This document shows, one piece after another, positions 19,248-29,879 of a stretch of 64,000 nucleotides of DNA (positions within the stretch are counted from its first letter, which is position 1; the number at the start of each line of letters is the position of its first letter). The notes under the pieces are model-generated. The model was not told where the DNA came from. It ran no database searches and saw only the letters and a list, made by a program, of their open reading frames with translations. Source of the stretch: Teredinibacter waterburyi. Its GTDB lineage: Bacteria > Pseudomonadota > Gammaproteobacteria > Pseudomonadales > Cellvibrionaceae. The stretch covers positions 124,001-188,000 of the forward strand of contig NZ_MRUH01000019.1 of assembly GCF_001922985.1 (NCBI RefSeq), given 5' to 3'. A program made the translations under genes and the position numbers.

Positions 19248-21275
19248 ATGTATTTTAGCCAATATAAAACACCCGCCCTCATCATTAAGCGATCGACCTC
19301 GGATAAGATTTACCGGTACTCAATCGTGCAAATGATGTTTTTTTTGCTCATCAGTATTAGCACCAAATCTTTCGCCGATGTCACTCTACCGCGACTTCTA
19401 AGTGATGGCGCAATCTTACAGCAAGGCAGCGTACTAACATTGTGGGGGCAAGCCGATAAGGGCGAGCACATCAGCTTGCTGCTAAACGGTAAAGAGGTAG
19501 CCACTAGCCATGCAAACCCAGAAGCCGGCGGTTGGCAACTGATACTACCCGCGCAAAAAGCAGGGGGCCCGCACCGGCTAGCCTTTAAAGGCCGCAATAC
19601 AGTGGTACTTAACGATATCTATTTTGGCGAAGTTTGGCTCGCCTCTGGCCAGTCGAATATGCAGTTGCCAATGGGCCGAGTCAGCGACCTATTTAGCCGC
19701 GATATAGAAAGTGCTAATGACAATACCATACGAATGTTTAATGTTCCGCTTGGTTACGACTTTAATGCTCCAGCGACAGACTTTCAAAAAGGTAGCTGGG
19801 AAAAAACCACACCAGAATCGGTAACCCAGTTCTCAGCCGTTGCCTATTTTTTTGCTAAAGCGTTACAACAAAAACTACAAGTTCCCATCGGTATAATTAA
19901 CGCAAGCTACGGAGGGTCTACGGCCGAAGGTTGGATGAGCGAATCGGCACTGCGACAGTTTCCATTCCACTTAAACACCGCCAAAAAATTTCGTTATGCA
20001 CCCTATTTGGATGAACTTAAACAACAAGACCAAGCGAATCAAAACCATTGGTATCAACAACTCGATGCGAATGATCTGGGTTTAACATCCACGCCAAGAT
20101 GGTACGACACTGCAGCGAACGACAACAGCTGGCAATCGATTTCTATGCCGATGCTCTGGCCCGAAGCCAACCTTAACGACAGGCCCGGTAGTCGATGGCT
20201 ACGCAAAACCGTACAGCTGCCACCGCAAGATAAGGACACACAAGGTCTGCTATATCTTGGTCGCATCGTCGATGCCGATACCGTCTATGTAAATGGCGTA
20301 AAAGTTGGCGGCACAACCTATCAGTATCCACCACGACGCTACAAAATTCCGCAGGGCATACTAAAAGCTGGCGCCAACACGATTGCGGTTCGCGTTATTA
20401 GCAATGGTAGTAATGGCGGTTTGATTACCGACAAACCCTACTTTTTAAAAACGGACAACACCCACATCGATTTACACGGCGACTGGAAAACCAAACAGGG
20501 CACGGCTTTAGATCCCCTACCGGCACCACTATTTCAGCAGTACACTCAACCGCTAGGTTTTTACAACGCAATGCTGGCCCCTGTTCAAAAGATGCAAATC
20601 AGCGGTGTCATCTGGTATCAAGGCGAATCGAATGTTAGCCGCGCGGACGAATACAAAAAGCTGTTTCCCGCAATGATTAATGACTGGAGGCAAGGCTGGC
20701 AGCAAAAGGATCTGCCGTTTATTTTTGTACAACTGGCCAATTATCTTGAACAACAGGAAACGCCACAGGAAAGCGACTGGGCCGAACTACGAGACGCTCA
20801 AGCTAGCGCATTAGCACTGCCAAACACCGCAATGATTACGGCAATAGATTTGGGAGAGTGGAACGACATTCACCCACTCGACAAAAAAAGTGTTGGTGAG
20901 CGCCTAAGTTTGGCCGCACGCAAGCTGGTCTATGGGGAAGCGACATTATTAGCTCAGGGCCCTACGGTAGAAAAAATTCAAGCAAAAGGTACCCGCTTAA
21001 TTGTAACGTTCGGCAATACCGGCGATGGTTTAGCCATTGCTGAGGAGCAAAAAAAGAAAATCAACGACGCTCAAGGTTTTGCTATATGCGGGGCCGATGG
21101 GGTTTATTATTGGGCGCAAGCTCAGATTCGCGGTAATAAAATCGAGCTAAGCCATCCCAAGGTTTCGGCTCCCATTGCTGTTCGCTACGCTTGGGCAGAC
21201 AACCCCAAGGCTAATATCGTTAACAGCGCAGGGCTACCGGCCTTTCCGTTTCAAATACAATTAAAAAGCCGTTAG
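19248..21275 (+). CDS. CE20-like acetyl esterase (sialate O-acetylesterase family) with a jelly-roll insertion
   Basis: A 675-residue secreted SGNH esterase. A signal peptide ends about residue 43 (KSFA). Catalytic blocks are S136 in SGQSNM, the glycines in NASYGGS (about 219-224), N462 in YQGESN, and D540 with H542 in WNDIHP. Residues about 310-390 form a galactose-binding-like jelly roll (LYLGRIVDADTVYVNG), inserted between the halves of the esterase as in XaeA-type acetylxylan esterases of xylan loci. Neighbours (GH10, uronate TRAP) favour acetylxylan over sialate as substrate. The N-terminus is long; MMFFLLISI at residue 29 is an alternative start. Confidence 0.85.
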   Translation: MYFSQYKTPALIIKRSTSDKIYRYSIVQMMFFLLISISTKSFADVTLPRLLSDGAILQQGSVLTLWGQADKGEHISLLLNGKEVATSHANPEAGGWQLILPAQKAGGPHRLAFKGRNTVVLNDIYFGEVWLASGQSNMQLPMGRVSDLFSRDIESANDNTIRMFNVPLGYDFNAPATDFQKGSWEKTTPESVTQFSAVAYFFAKALQQKLQVPIGIINASYGGSTAEGWMSESALRQFPFHLNTAKKFRYAPYLDELKQQDQANQNHWYQQLDANDLGLTSTPRWYDTAANDNSWQSISMPMLWPEANLNDRPGSRWLRKTVQLPPQDKDTQGLLYLGRIVDADTVYVNGVKVGGTTYQYPPRRYKIPQGILKAGANTIAVRVISNGSNGGLITDKPYFLKTDNTHIDLHGDWKTKQGTALDPLPAPLFQQYTQPLGFYNAMLAPVQKMQISGVIWYQGESNVSRADEYKKLFPAMINDWRQGWQQKDLPFIFVQLANYLEQQETPQESDWAELRDAQASALALPNTAMITAIDLGEWNDIHPLDKKSVGERLSLAARKLVYGEATLLAQGPTVEKIQAKGTRLIVTFGNTGDGLAIAEEQKKKINDAQGFAICGADGVYYWAQAQIRGNKIELSHPKVSAPIAVRYAWADNPKANIVNSAGLPAFPFQIQLKSR

Positions 21276-21314
21276 CACACCCGATACTACATAAGCATAT
21301 GCCATGGATGGCGC

Positions 21315-22622
21315 TTAGGGTTTTTCGTATAAACCAAATGCAATTGGCAGATACTCGCTCACCGCGGGAACATAGGTCACAATTAAAAGCGCGACAAACA
21401 TCGCCGCATACAGCGGTAGTAACGGTCGGACTAACTTGGCAATAGTTGTTTGCGCAATACTGCAGCCTAAAAACAGCACGCTGCCAACCGGAGGTGTGCA
21501 CAAACCAATACACAGATTCAACACCATCATAATGCCAAAATGCAGCGGCGACAGGCCGAGCTGAATGGCAACCGGTAGAAATATGGGGGTAAAGATAAGA
21601 ACCGCCGGAGTCATATCCATAAATACACCAACCAACAATAGAATGAGATTGATGGTAAGCAGGATAATAATTGGATTCTCACTTAAACCAAGCAAGGCCG
21701 TGCTAATCGCTTGGGGAATATTTTCGTAGCTCAACATCCACGATAGCGCCGTCGATGCGCCGATAAGTAACATCACAATTGCAGTAGTTTCAACTGACTT
21801 AATAAAAATACCGGCCAAGTCGCCAATTTTCACTTCTCGATACACCAGCATTGAAAGTAGTAGCGAATATAAAACAGCGATTACGCTTGCTTCGGTAGCC
21901 GTGAAATAGCCACCGATAATTCCGCCAATCACCAGAACAATTAAAAATAAGCTCGGGAGCGCATCAAGGGTTTTTACGACCGCTTCTTTTGCCGTGGGCA
22001 TCTTACCAACGGGCAAACCGTTACGCTTTGCATAAATGGCGCAAACGGCCATCAGGCTGCCAGCCACCAACAACCCAGGTAAATAACCCGCAATAAATAA
22101 CGCAGCTATCGATACGCCGCCACTCGCTAAAGAATAGATAATGAGAATATTACTGGGCGGAATTAACAAACCTGTCGTCGATGCGGTAACGGTTAACGCC
22201 GTTGTAAAGTTGCGATCGTAGCCTTCTTTTTCCATGGTCGGAATCATAAATCCACCCACAGCTGAAGTCGCCGCAACCGCCGAACCGGACAGCGCGCCGA
22301 ATAAGGTACAACTAATAATATTTACGAAAGCTAGGCCCCCGGGCAGCATTCCCATGATCACTTTCGAAAACTCAATCAAGCGAAAAGCGATACCACCGCG
22401 CCCCATTATCAGCCCCGACAAGACAAAAAATGGGATCGCCAAGAGTGCAAAGCTATCTATACCACTGCCCATCCGTTGCGCGATTGTTATCGCCGCTGGC
22501 GTAAAGTCGATGGTGAAAATCATCGCGGCAAACGTTGCCAGAGCAATACAAATTGAAATCGGCACATGCAGAAATAGCAACACCACAAAGGTCAACAATA
22601 AAACGATAACTGACGCTTCCAT
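21315..22622 (-). CDS. dctM: TRAP transporter large permease subunit
   Basis: A 435-residue integral membrane protein with about twelve helices and the family repeats of the DctM ion-transporter fold. Together with the small subunit it imports the acid delivered by the binding protein, driven by a sodium gradient. GGAG precedes its ATG and it lies one base after the stop of the small-subunit gene. The three genes form one minus-strand operon; its 3' end converges with the esterase gene, leaving 39 bases. Confidence 0.93.
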   Translation of the reverse strand: MEASVIVLLLTFVVLLFLHVPISICIALATFAAMIFTIDFTPAAITIAQRMGSGIDSFALLAIPFFVLSGLIMGRGGIAFRLIEFSKVIMGMLPGGLAFVNIISCTLFGALSGSAVAATSAVGGFMIPTMEKEGYDRNFTTALTVTASTTGLLIPPSNILIIYSLASGGVSIAALFIAGYLPGLLVAGSLMAVCAIYAKRNGLPVGKMPTAKEAVVKTLDALPSLFLIVLVIGGIIGGYFTATEASVIAVLYSLLLSMLVYREVKIGDLAGIFIKSVETTAIVMLLIGASTALSWMLSYENIPQAISTALLGLSENPIIILLTINLILLLVGVFMDMTPAVLIFTPIFLPVAIQLGLSPLHFGIMMVLNLCIGLCTPPVGSVLFLGCSIAQTTIAKLVRPLLPLYAAMFVALLIVTYVPAVSEYLPIAFGLYEKP

Positions 22623-22623
22623 T

Positions 22624-23142
22624 TTAAAGCTCCTCCGGGTTTTTCTGCGCTAGCGCATTTGAGTCACCAGCGATGTTGCTGACGGATGTAAATATTCGCT
22701 CGAGGGAAAACAACGCAATCAACACGCCACTTATAGGAAGCGCACAGTAGACGTAGCCCATCTTCACTTGTAGTGCCGCCGAGGTTTGGTTTAACTCTAG
22801 CGTAAGCATCACCAGTTTCAGACCCCCGTAGAGCAATATCACAACGGCGAAAAACAAGCAGACAACTTCTATAAAAAGTGCAATCCACTTTTGCACACTT
22901 ACATTGAACTGAGTCACTAGAATATCGAGACCGAGATGCGCGCGAGTACGATACGCGTAGGCTGCGCCAAGCAAGCTAATCCACACGAGTAAAAATCTCG
23001 CCAACTCCTCGGTATAGGAACTCGGCTGGGACATAATAAAACGCGTTATCACTTGCCAAGTTACGTCGACAACCATCAACGCCATTAAGAAGCCAACAAA
23101 ATAGGCAAGTACACGCTCGAGCTTAGAAAAGAATATCGTCAT
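22624..23142 (-). CDS. dctQ: TRAP transporter small permease subunit
   Basis: A 172-residue protein with four predicted helices and the DctQ signature (WQVITRFIMSQPSSYTEELARFLLVWISLLGAA). It is required as partner of the large permease. It sits two bases after the binding-protein gene and one base before dctM, so all three are translated from one mRNA. Confidence 0.92.
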   Translation of the reverse strand: MTIFFSKLERVLAYFVGFLMALMVVDVTWQVITRFIMSQPSSYTEELARFLLVWISLLGAAYAYRTRAHLGLDILVTQFNVSVQKWIALFIEVVCLFFAVVILLYGGLKLVMLTLELNQTSAALQVKMGYVYCALPISGVLIALFSLERIFTSVSNIAGDSNALAQKNPEEL

Positions 23143-23144
23143 GA

Positions 23145-24128
23145 TTACAGCGCCTGAATTTTTTGCATTAGAGTGAAAGCATCGGTGCCACGAAAGCTTT
23201 CATGTAATTCCGTTACTCTCGCCATAAAAGGCGCTTTATCTGGGATTATCACCTCGACACCCGCCGCCTCTACCGCCGCCAGCGCTGCGGCTGTCTGCTC
23301 TTGCCACAGTTGCCTTTGGAAGACTACCGATTCGTCCATGGCAGTTTGCAACCACACCTGCTGCTGTGGAGTCAGTGACTGCCAAACGTAGGTACTAATC
23401 AGCACGATATCGGGTACAGAGGTGTGTTCATTCAAGGTGTAATAACGGGAAACCTCATAGTGCTTAGATGAGTAGAAGCTAGGAGGGTTATTCTCTGCAC
23501 CATCAACAACGCCCTGCTGCAGGGCCGTATAGAGCTCACCCCAAGCGATGGGAGTTCCCGAGCCTCCTAGCGCACGTACCATCTGCAGTGCCGTTTGACT
23601 ATTTTGGACACGAACTTTTAAACCGTTTAGGTCTTCTGGCGATTCAATACGCTTGTCTTTGGTATAAAAACTGCGGCTGCCTGCATCGTAGTACCCGAGC
23701 CCGCGCAATCGTACGCTTTCGCCCGCGAGCAACAACTCTCGACCAATCTCGCCATTAAGCACTCGCCAATAGTGTTCGTTATCACGGAACACATAGGGCA
23801 AATTGAAGACCTTCATCGCGGGTACAAAACCCTCCATAGGGCTAGACGACACCTTGGTCATCGCCAGGCTGCCGATTTGTAATAGCTCCATCAATTCACG
23901 CTCGGAGCCCAATTGGCCACCGGGGTATATGTCGACCCTCATGCTGCCAGCGGACAGACTATCGAGACGTGCGGCCATAAACTCGATGGCTTTGTGGACG
24001 GGATGATTCTGGTCGAGGCTGTGCGCCATTTTTAGCACACGAACATCTGAACGCTGAGTACAGCTGACAGCAAAAATGCAAAGCACCGTGACTAACACCG
24101 CACGGCATACCTTTTGAAGAGAGGTCAT
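23145..24128 (-). CDS. dctP: TRAP transporter substrate-binding protein, uronate type
   Basis: A 327-residue periplasmic binding protein with a lipoprotein signal (lipobox AVSC, Cys23). The DctP fold is complete, with the conserved acid-binding arginine in LKVRVQNS and the stretch TPIAWGELYTALQQGVVDGAENN followed by PPSFYSSKHYEVS. The last motif is common in DctP proteins that bind hexuronates such as glucuronate. A uronate substrate also fits the fructuronate reductase gene nearby. The exact sugar is inference. First gene of the dctPQM operon. Confidence 0.88.
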   Translation of the reverse strand: MTSLQKVCRAVLVTVLCIFAVSCTQRSDVRVLKMAHSLDQNHPVHKAIEFMAARLDSLSAGSMRVDIYPGGQLGSERELMELLQIGSLAMTKVSSSPMEGFVPAMKVFNLPYVFRDNEHYWRVLNGEIGRELLLAGESVRLRGLGYYDAGSRSFYTKDKRIESPEDLNGLKVRVQNSQTALQMVRALGGSGTPIAWGELYTALQQGVVDGAENNPPSFYSSKHYEVSRYYTLNEHTSVPDIVLISTYVWQSLTPQQQVWLQTAMDESVVFQRQLWQEQTAAALAAVEAAGVEVIIPDKAPFMARVTELHESFRGTDAFTLMQKIQAL

Positions 24129-24388
24129 AACAGGGAACCTTAAGGTTTCTTTATTATAATTGCCCGAACCGACATCATCGCCGGTGAGCTAAACTGATAG
24201 CAACGCTAACATTAATCGGGCTTATGGTCATTATAACTAAATCCCCGCGTAAAAGGAGTTTAGTCGCAGCCGCTAAAATACGCGGCTATGGCGTAAATAT
24301 CTCTTGCAAGAATACAACTAACTGTCACACTCGCGCAGCGAAAAACTAGCCTTAGTTTTGCGTTCGCATACCTTCTCAGGATTCTTGG
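24129..24388. promoter_or_regulatory. Divergent intergenic region between dctP and the GNAT-C39 gene
   Basis: For dctP a perfect minus-strand TATAAT lies at 24153-24158, 25-30 bases upstream of the start, without a good -35 (GCGATG), as expected of an activated promoter. A small inverted repeat (AGCCGC/GCGGCT, about 24274-24293) is also present. No regulator gene is next to it. Confidence 0.35.
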
Positions 24389-25489
24389 ATGAGCACTATT
24401 CGTGCAGCAACAAACGACGATTTAAACGCGCTTTTAGAGCTTGAACAGCAAAGCTTTAAATCGGACCAGCTGAGCCGTCGTAGCTTTAAACGCTTTATTC
24501 AAAACGAACAAGATGCACTACTGGTAATCGGTACCCCCGTTGTCGCCTACGGGCTGCTACTGTTTCATCGCGGCACATCACTCGCACGCATATACTCACT
24601 CGCAGTCGCCGAAGACCAGCAGGGCAAGGGCTATGCCCGCACACTAATCGAATCCCTCGAGACCAGCGCACTAGAGCGCGACGCATTATTTATTCGCTTA
24701 GAAGTGGCCAATAACAACACCCGCGCGTACCTCCTTTATCAAAAACTCGGCTATAAAGTGATCGCGACAGTGCCCAATTACTATGCGGATGGCGGCACCG
24801 CCACACGGATGGAAAAGCGTTTGAAGCGCCACCCGGACCGACCGTCACGACTGGCGTTCTACGCTCAAAATACCGAATTCACCTGCGGGCCCGCGTCGCT
24901 GCTAATGGCGATGCACAGCTTAGATCGCAAGGTGAAAATGCACCTCCCAGAAGAGCTACAAATCTGGCGTGAATCCACCACCATTTACATGACTTCAGGC
25001 CACGGCGGTTGCTCCGCACAAGGTTTAGCCGGGGCTGCGGCAAGACGGGGCTTTAAAGTTGAGCTTTGGGTATCACGTGTTGAATCGCCATTCCTTAGCG
25101 GCGTAAGAAATCAGCATAAAAAAGATATTATTCAAGCGATCCACAACGACGATCAATACAAACTCGATGCACTCGCGGTTCCTCAAATAGCGGGTGCAAT
25201 TCACGTCGGCGGCATACAGACCGCACTCGCCGACGGCTACGCGGTAGTCCTACTCATTAGCACCTACCAACTTAATCGCAACAAGGCTCCGCACTGGGTA
25301 TGGCTGGTGAGTATCGATGACAATTACGCTTACATTAACGACCCCTATGTCGATACCGACGAATATCGCATCGACGACGATCAAATCTATGTCCCGGTGC
25401 CGCTCGCGGTTTTTGCACGGATGATCGGTTATGGCACGGTACGCTACAGCGCCGCCGTTTTAATCAAACAAACATCAGAGAACGACTAA
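24389..25489 (+). CDS. GNAT acetyltransferase fused to a C39-like cysteine peptidase
   Basis: A 366-residue two-domain protein. The N-terminal RimI-like GNAT domain (about 1-145) has the acetyl-CoA loop DQQGKGYA (77-82) and the family NNTRAYLLYQKLGY. The C-terminal papain-like domain has Cys166 in EFTCGPASLL, His302 in APHWVWLVS and Asp318 in YINDPY, a full C39-type triad. The same fusion occurs in other gammaproteobacteria, often beside a RimK-like ATP-grasp gene; here none is seen. Function is unknown; peptide modification or cleavage is a guess. It overlaps the next gene at TAATG, so they are coupled. Confidence 0.85.
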   Translation: MSTIRAATNDDLNALLELEQQSFKSDQLSRRSFKRFIQNEQDALLVIGTPVVAYGLLLFHRGTSLARIYSLAVAEDQQGKGYARTLIESLETSALERDALFIRLEVANNNTRAYLLYQKLGYKVIATVPNYYADGGTATRMEKRLKRHPDRPSRLAFYAQNTEFTCGPASLLMAMHSLDRKVKMHLPEELQIWRESTTIYMTSGHGGCSAQGLAGAAARRGFKVELWVSRVESPFLSGVRNQHKKDIIQAIHNDDQYKLDALAVPQIAGAIHVGGIQTALADGYAVVLLISTYQLNRNKAPHWVWLVSIDDNYAYINDPYVDTDEYRIDDDQIYVPVPLAVFARMIGYGTVRYSAAVLIKQTSEND

Positions 25490-26271
25490 TGAAAGTCTTC
25501 GCATACTGTCTTGCCAAGCAATTTGATACCAACCCGTTGAGTGAATACCTACATCGTAACCACAATGGCATTCGCTACAAAGATGCTTGGTGGGTTGAGA
25601 AACTAGAGGCAAATTTCGCACTGTTTGATTATGGGGTTGTTGTGGTCTGGCAGACTACGGAAACGCCATTCGACCGAAAATTCACATGGCTTCAAGACTT
25701 CTGCATTGATAGCCTTGAACAATTCGAACTCGATACATTTAGCTACGAGCCCGACTCCAAAATCTTCCGCATACATAAAGATTTAATTCAACTTGCCGAG
25801 CCAAGCGCCTTATCGTGCTTGGCATTAAGCCACGCCCTAGCGCAAAGCTGCAAGCTCGCCACCTTTGAATTAAGTGCACGGGATATTATCGAACGCTGCG
25901 CGTCGGTGACTGACCAGATAATGCAATACGGCACCACCAAAATGTCCGCGAAACAAGTCGCCAAACTTCGAGGTACTCTATTTAAGTCAAAAACAGATAT
26001 TCTTTTAAAGTTTGATTTACTCGATACACCAGAATTCTTTTGGGAATACCCCGAGGTTGAAGACTATTACACCAAAATGATTAGCTATCTTGATGTACCT
26101 CAGCGCTTGCGGCTGATCCAGCAAAAACTAGACACGCTTAACGATCTAATGGCAATGCTTGGAGACGAACAAAAACATCGCCACTCATCTTTTTTGGAGT
26201 GGATAATCATTTGGCTGATCGCAATTGAAATTGGCATTTTCTTCGGCCACGACTTCTTCAAATTGTTTTAG
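25489..26271 (+). CDS. RMD1/DUF155 family protein
   Basis: A 260-residue protein of the RMD1 (sporulation/meiotic division, DUF155) family. The C-terminus with LDTLNDLMAMLGDEQKHRHSSFLEWIIIWLIAIEIGI is the family hallmark, a coiled segment followed by one transmembrane helix at the end. Eukaryotic members are mitochondrial; bacterial function is unknown. It is coupled to the GNAT-C39 gene and followed by a terminator. Confidence 0.85.
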   Translation: MKVFAYCLAKQFDTNPLSEYLHRNHNGIRYKDAWWVEKLEANFALFDYGVVVVWQTTETPFDRKFTWLQDFCIDSLEQFELDTFSYEPDSKIFRIHKDLIQLAEPSALSCLALSHALAQSCKLATFELSARDIIERCASVTDQIMQYGTTKMSAKQVAKLRGTLFKSKTDILLKFDLLDTPEFFWEYPEVEDYYTKMISYLDVPQRLRLIQQKLDTLNDLMAMLGDEQKHRHSSFLEWIIIWLIAIEIGIFFGHDFFKLF

Positions 26272-26310
26272 TGGACGACGAAGTATTGTTGCCAGCAGAA
26301 TCAATAAGAC

Positions 26311-26342
26311 AAAAAAAAGACCGCCGAAGCGGTCTTTTTTTT
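26311..26342. terminator. Bidirectional rho-independent terminator between the RMD1 gene and tuf
   Basis: Stem GACCGC/GCGGTC with a CGAA loop (26319-26334), flanked by A8 on the left and T8 on the right. It ends both the plus-strand GNAT-RMD1 transcript and the minus-strand str-tuf transcript. Confidence 0.95.
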
Positions 26343-26356
26343 GTGCAAATCAACGA

Positions 26357-27580
26357 TTACTCGAGGATTTTAGCAACAACACCAGCACCTACAGTACGGC
26401 CACCTTCACGGATGGCAAAACGTAGGCCTTCTTCCATCGCGATTGGAGCGATCAAAGTAACAACCATTTGAACGTTGTCACCAGGCATAACCATCTCTAC
26501 GCCTTCAGGAAGTTCACATGCACCAGTTACGTCAGTTGTACGGAAGTAAAACTGTGGGCGGTAACCTTTAAAGAATGGAGTGTGACGACCACCTTCATCT
26601 TTCGACAAAACGTAGATTTCAGACTCAAACTTGGTGTGTGGCGTGATAGTGCCAGACTTAGCCAATACCTGGCCACGCTCAACGTCGTCACGCTTAGTAC
26701 CACGTAGAAGAACACCAACGTTCTCACCCGCACGGCCTTCGTCCAACAACTTACGGAACATTTCAACACCGGTACAAGTAGTTTTAACAGTGTCTTTAAT
26801 ACCAACGATGGAGATTTCTTCACCAACTTTAACGATACCACGCTCAACACGACCGGTAACAACAGTACCACGACCAGAAATTGAGAATACATCTTCGATA
26901 GGCATCAAGAATGGCTGATCGATAGCACGCTCTGGCTCAGGGATATAAGAGTCAAGAGTTTCAACCAACTTCTTAACAGCAGTAGTACCCAACTCGTTGT
27001 CATCTTCGCCGTTAAGAGCCATCAAAGCAGAACCAGCAATGATTGGAGTGTCGTCGCCAGGGAATTCGTAAGTGTCTAGCAACTCACGCAATTCCATTTC
27101 AACCAATTCCATCATCTCGTTGTATTCTTCAGTACCAACGCCGCCACAATCTTCAGCAAGAAGATCAGCTTTGTTAAGGAATACAACGATGAAAGGAACA
27201 CCAACCTGACGAGAAAGCAGGATGTGCTCGCGCGTCTGAGGCATTGGACCATCGGTAGCACCACATACTAAGATCGCGCCATCCATCTGAGCAGCACCAG
27301 TAATCATGTTTTTCACATAATCGGCGTGTCCGGGACAGTCAACGTGCGCGTAGTGACGAATAGGTGAATCGTACTCTACGTGTGACGTTGCAATAGTAAT
27401 ACCGCGCTCGCGCTCTTCAGGAGCGTTATCGATACCGTCAAATGCAACGGCTGCGCCGCCCCATACTTCGGAACATACCCGAGTCAAAGCTGCTGTAAGA
27501 GTAGTTTTGCCATGGTCAACGTGGCCGATAGTACCAACGTTTACGTGGGGTTTGTTACGTTCAAATTTTTCTTTAGCCAC
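26357..27580 (-). CDS. tuf: Elongation factor Tu
   Basis: A 407-residue GTPase that carries aminoacyl-tRNA to the ribosome. It has GHVDHGKT (about 19-26), DCPGH and NKAD. It includes the longer form with the inserted stretch [12 protein letters not shown] found in Pseudomonas-type EF-Tu. It ends the str operon (rpsL-rpsG-fusA-tuf). The terminator at 26311 follows directly, so the S10 operon is not read from here. It is the only tuf in the window. Confidence 0.98.
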   Translation of the reverse strand: MAKEKFERNKPHVNVGTIGHVDHGKTTLTAALTRVCSEVWGGAAVAFDGIDNAPEERERGITIATSHVEYDSPIRHYAHVDCPGHADYVKNMITGAAQMDGAILVCGATDGPMPQTREHILLSRQVGVPFIVVFLNKADLLAEDCGGVGTEEYNEMMELVEMELRELLDTYEFPGDDTPIIAGSALMALNGEDDNELGTTAVKKLVETLDSYIPEPERAIDQPFLMPIEDVFSISGRGTVVTGRVERGIVKVGEEISIVGIKDTVKTTCTGVEMFRKLLDEGRAGENVGVLLRGTKRDDVERGQVLAKSGTITPHTKFESEIYVLSKDEGGRHTPFFKGYRPQFYFRTTDVTGACELPEGVEMVMPGDNVQMVVTLIAPIAMEEGLRFAIREGGRTVGAGVVAKILE

Positions 27581-27622
27581 TGTTCTATTCCTCTAAATTT
27601 TCGAACTTAAATACAAAATGAA

Positions 27623-29734
27623 TTATCCACCGGTTTTGTTCTTACTAATGATTTCTTGCGCGATATTGCTAGGTGCTTCAGCGTAACGCTCGAACTCCAT
27701 GGTGAAGGTCGCACGACCTTGAGTTGCAGAGCGTAAATCAGTGGCATAGCCAAACATTTCAGCCAGAGGCACCTGCGCATCTACAACCTTACCCGAAGGA
27801 TTCTCGTCCATACCCTGAATAAGACCACGACGCCGGTTCAAATCACCAACCACGTCACCCATGTTCTCTTCAGGAGTTACGACTTCGACCTTCATCATTG
27901 GCTCAAGCAAGACTGCACCGCCTTCCTGTGCCAATTTCTTAGTCGCCATAGAGGCTGCAATTTTAAAGGCCATTTCGTTGGAGTCAACATCGTGATATGA
28001 CCCATCGTAAATAGTCGCTTTAAGCCCCAACAAGGGATAGCCCGCTAACACACCATTCTGCATTTGCTCAGCTATACCCTTTTCAATCGCGGGGATGTAT
28101 TCCTTCGGAACCACACCACCTACGATCTCATTGACGAACACTAACTTGTCTGCGTTTGAGTCCTCGGCCGGCTCAAATTTGATCCATACATGACCAAACT
28201 GACCGCGTCCACCGGACTGACGCACGAACTTACCTTCTATCTGCGAGCTACGTGTTATGCGCTCGCGGTAAGCCACTTGTGGCTTACCGATATTTGCTTC
28301 AACGTGAAACTCTCGACGCATCCGATCAACTAGAATATCGAGGTGTAATTCACCCATTCCAGAAATAATCGTCTGCCCAGTTTCCTCGTCGGTTCTCACT
28401 CGGAACGATGGATCCTCTTGCGCCAACTTACCAAGCGCAACGCCCATTTTTTCCTGGTCTGCTACGGTGCGCGGCTCCACAGCAACCGAAATAACCGGCT
28501 CGGGGAATTCCATGCGCTCCAAAATAATTCGATCGTTCTCGGCACATAAAGTATCACCGGTGGTGACATCCTTAAGACCAATTGCGGCTGCAATGTCGCC
28601 AGCCAAAACCTCTTTAATTTCTTCACGACTATTAGCGTGCATCTGTACCATTCGGCCAATACGTTCTTTTTTCATTTTCACCGAATTATACACTGCAGTG
28701 CCACTTTCTAGGCGGCCAGAGTATACACGGAAGAACGTCAATGTGCCCACGAATGGATCTGTCGCTATCTTAAATGCCAGAGCTGCAAAGGGAGCGCTAT
28801 CATTGGCTGGTCGAGTGGCATGAGTTTCGCCATCTTCGAGCAAGCCATCTATCTCTTTCACTTCCGTTGGCGCGGGCAAATACTGAACAACAGCATCGAG
28901 CATTGCCTGCACACCTTTATTCTTAAACGCTGAACCACCAATAACTGGAACCAGCTCGTTAGCTAGTGTGCGCTTACGAATCCCGAAGACTATCTCTTCT
29001 TCACTCAGCTCACCGCCTTCAAGATACTTATCCATCAACTCGTCAGTTGCTTCTGCGGCACACTCGATCATGTATTCGCGCATCTTTTGACAGCGCTCCA
29101 ACAAATCGTCCGGAACCTCGCCATAATCAAAGGTCATACCCTGATCTGCAGCGTTCCAATGAATCGCCTTCATCTTAACGAGGTCGACTACGCCTTCAAA
29201 CTTATCTTCTGCACCTATAGTCATTTGTAGCGGTACAGGAACAGCGCCTAAACGTGTTTCAAGCTGCTTCACCACCATCATGAAATCAGCACCAGCGCGG
29301 TCCATCTTGTTTACAAACACAATCCGTGGAACGTGGTATTTATTTGCTTGACGCCACACAGTCTCGGTTTGAGGCTGTACCCCGGAGGAACCGCAAAGAA
29401 CAACCACAGCGCCATCGAGCACCCGCAAAGAGCGCTCAACTTCAATAGTGAAGTCAACGTGTCCAGGCGTATCAATAATATTGACGCGGTGCTGTTCAAA
29501 TTGCTTCTGCATTCCAGACCAGAAACAGGTCGTAGCGGCCGAGGTGATGGTAATGCCTCGCTCCTGCTCCTGCTCCATCCAGTCCATGGTAGCTGCACCG
29601 TCGTGAACCTCACCAATTTTGTGAGATAGCCCGGTGTAAAAAAGTACGCGTTCGGTTGTGGTGGTCTTACCTGCATCAACGTGCGCACAGATACCGATAT
29701 TTCGATAACGTGCTATTGGCGTTTTACGTGCCAC
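27623..29734 (-). CDS. fusA: Elongation factor G
   Basis: A 703-residue translocation GTPase. I used the GTG giving [24 protein letters not shown] at 29734, with GGGGA seven bases upstream; the frame stays open further upstream without family similarity. Domains I-V are complete and G1 (AHVDAGKT), DTPGH and NKMD are intact. The sequence is of the ribosome-translocating EF-G1 class. It is 42 bases before tuf on the same strand. Confidence 0.98.
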   Translation of the reverse strand: MARKTPIARYRNIGICAHVDAGKTTTTERVLFYTGLSHKIGEVHDGAATMDWMEQEQERGITITSAATTCFWSGMQKQFEQHRVNIIDTPGHVDFTIEVERSLRVLDGAVVVLCGSSGVQPQTETVWRQANKYHVPRIVFVNKMDRAGADFMMVVKQLETRLGAVPVPLQMTIGAEDKFEGVVDLVKMKAIHWNAADQGMTFDYGEVPDDLLERCQKMREYMIECAAEATDELMDKYLEGGELSEEEIVFGIRKRTLANELVPVIGGSAFKNKGVQAMLDAVVQYLPAPTEVKEIDGLLEDGETHATRPANDSAPFAALAFKIATDPFVGTLTFFRVYSGRLESGTAVYNSVKMKKERIGRMVQMHANSREEIKEVLAGDIAAAIGLKDVTTGDTLCAENDRIILERMEFPEPVISVAVEPRTVADQEKMGVALGKLAQEDPSFRVRTDEETGQTIISGMGELHLDILVDRMRREFHVEANIGKPQVAYRERITRSSQIEGKFVRQSGGRGQFGHVWIKFEPAEDSNADKLVFVNEIVGGVVPKEYIPAIEKGIAEQMQNGVLAGYPLLGLKATIYDGSYHDVDSNEMAFKIAASMATKKLAQEGGAVLLEPMMKVEVVTPEENMGDVVGDLNRRRGLIQGMDENPSGKVVDAQVPLAEMFGYATDLRSATQGRATFTMEFERYAEAPSNIAQEIISKNKTGG

Positions 29735-29857
29735 TCTAGTGTCCCCAATTCGCGTTTTTTCTCGTAAATATAAACCCTCGCCGCCGAACAAACTGCAACC
29801 AAGGCTTAACAAATTCTGTATGTAAACAACTGCGTTTTCGCACTTTTCAAACGGTAA

Positions 29858-29879
29858 AAGGCAGCTTTTAGGCTGCCTT
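29858..29879 (-). terminator. Hairpin between rpsG and fusA, possible partial terminator
   Basis: An eight-base-pair stem AAGGCAGC/GCTGCCTT with a six-base loop is followed on the minus strand by a short T run (TTTTACC). It could lower transcription of fusA-tuf relative to rpsL-rpsG, or fold without effect. It lies within the 194-base gap between rpsG and the fusA start. Confidence 0.5.

Noticed and set aside
22234..22653. A 139-codon plus-strand frame opposite dctM
   Set aside because: It overlaps a well-supported transporter gene and starts and ends inside it.
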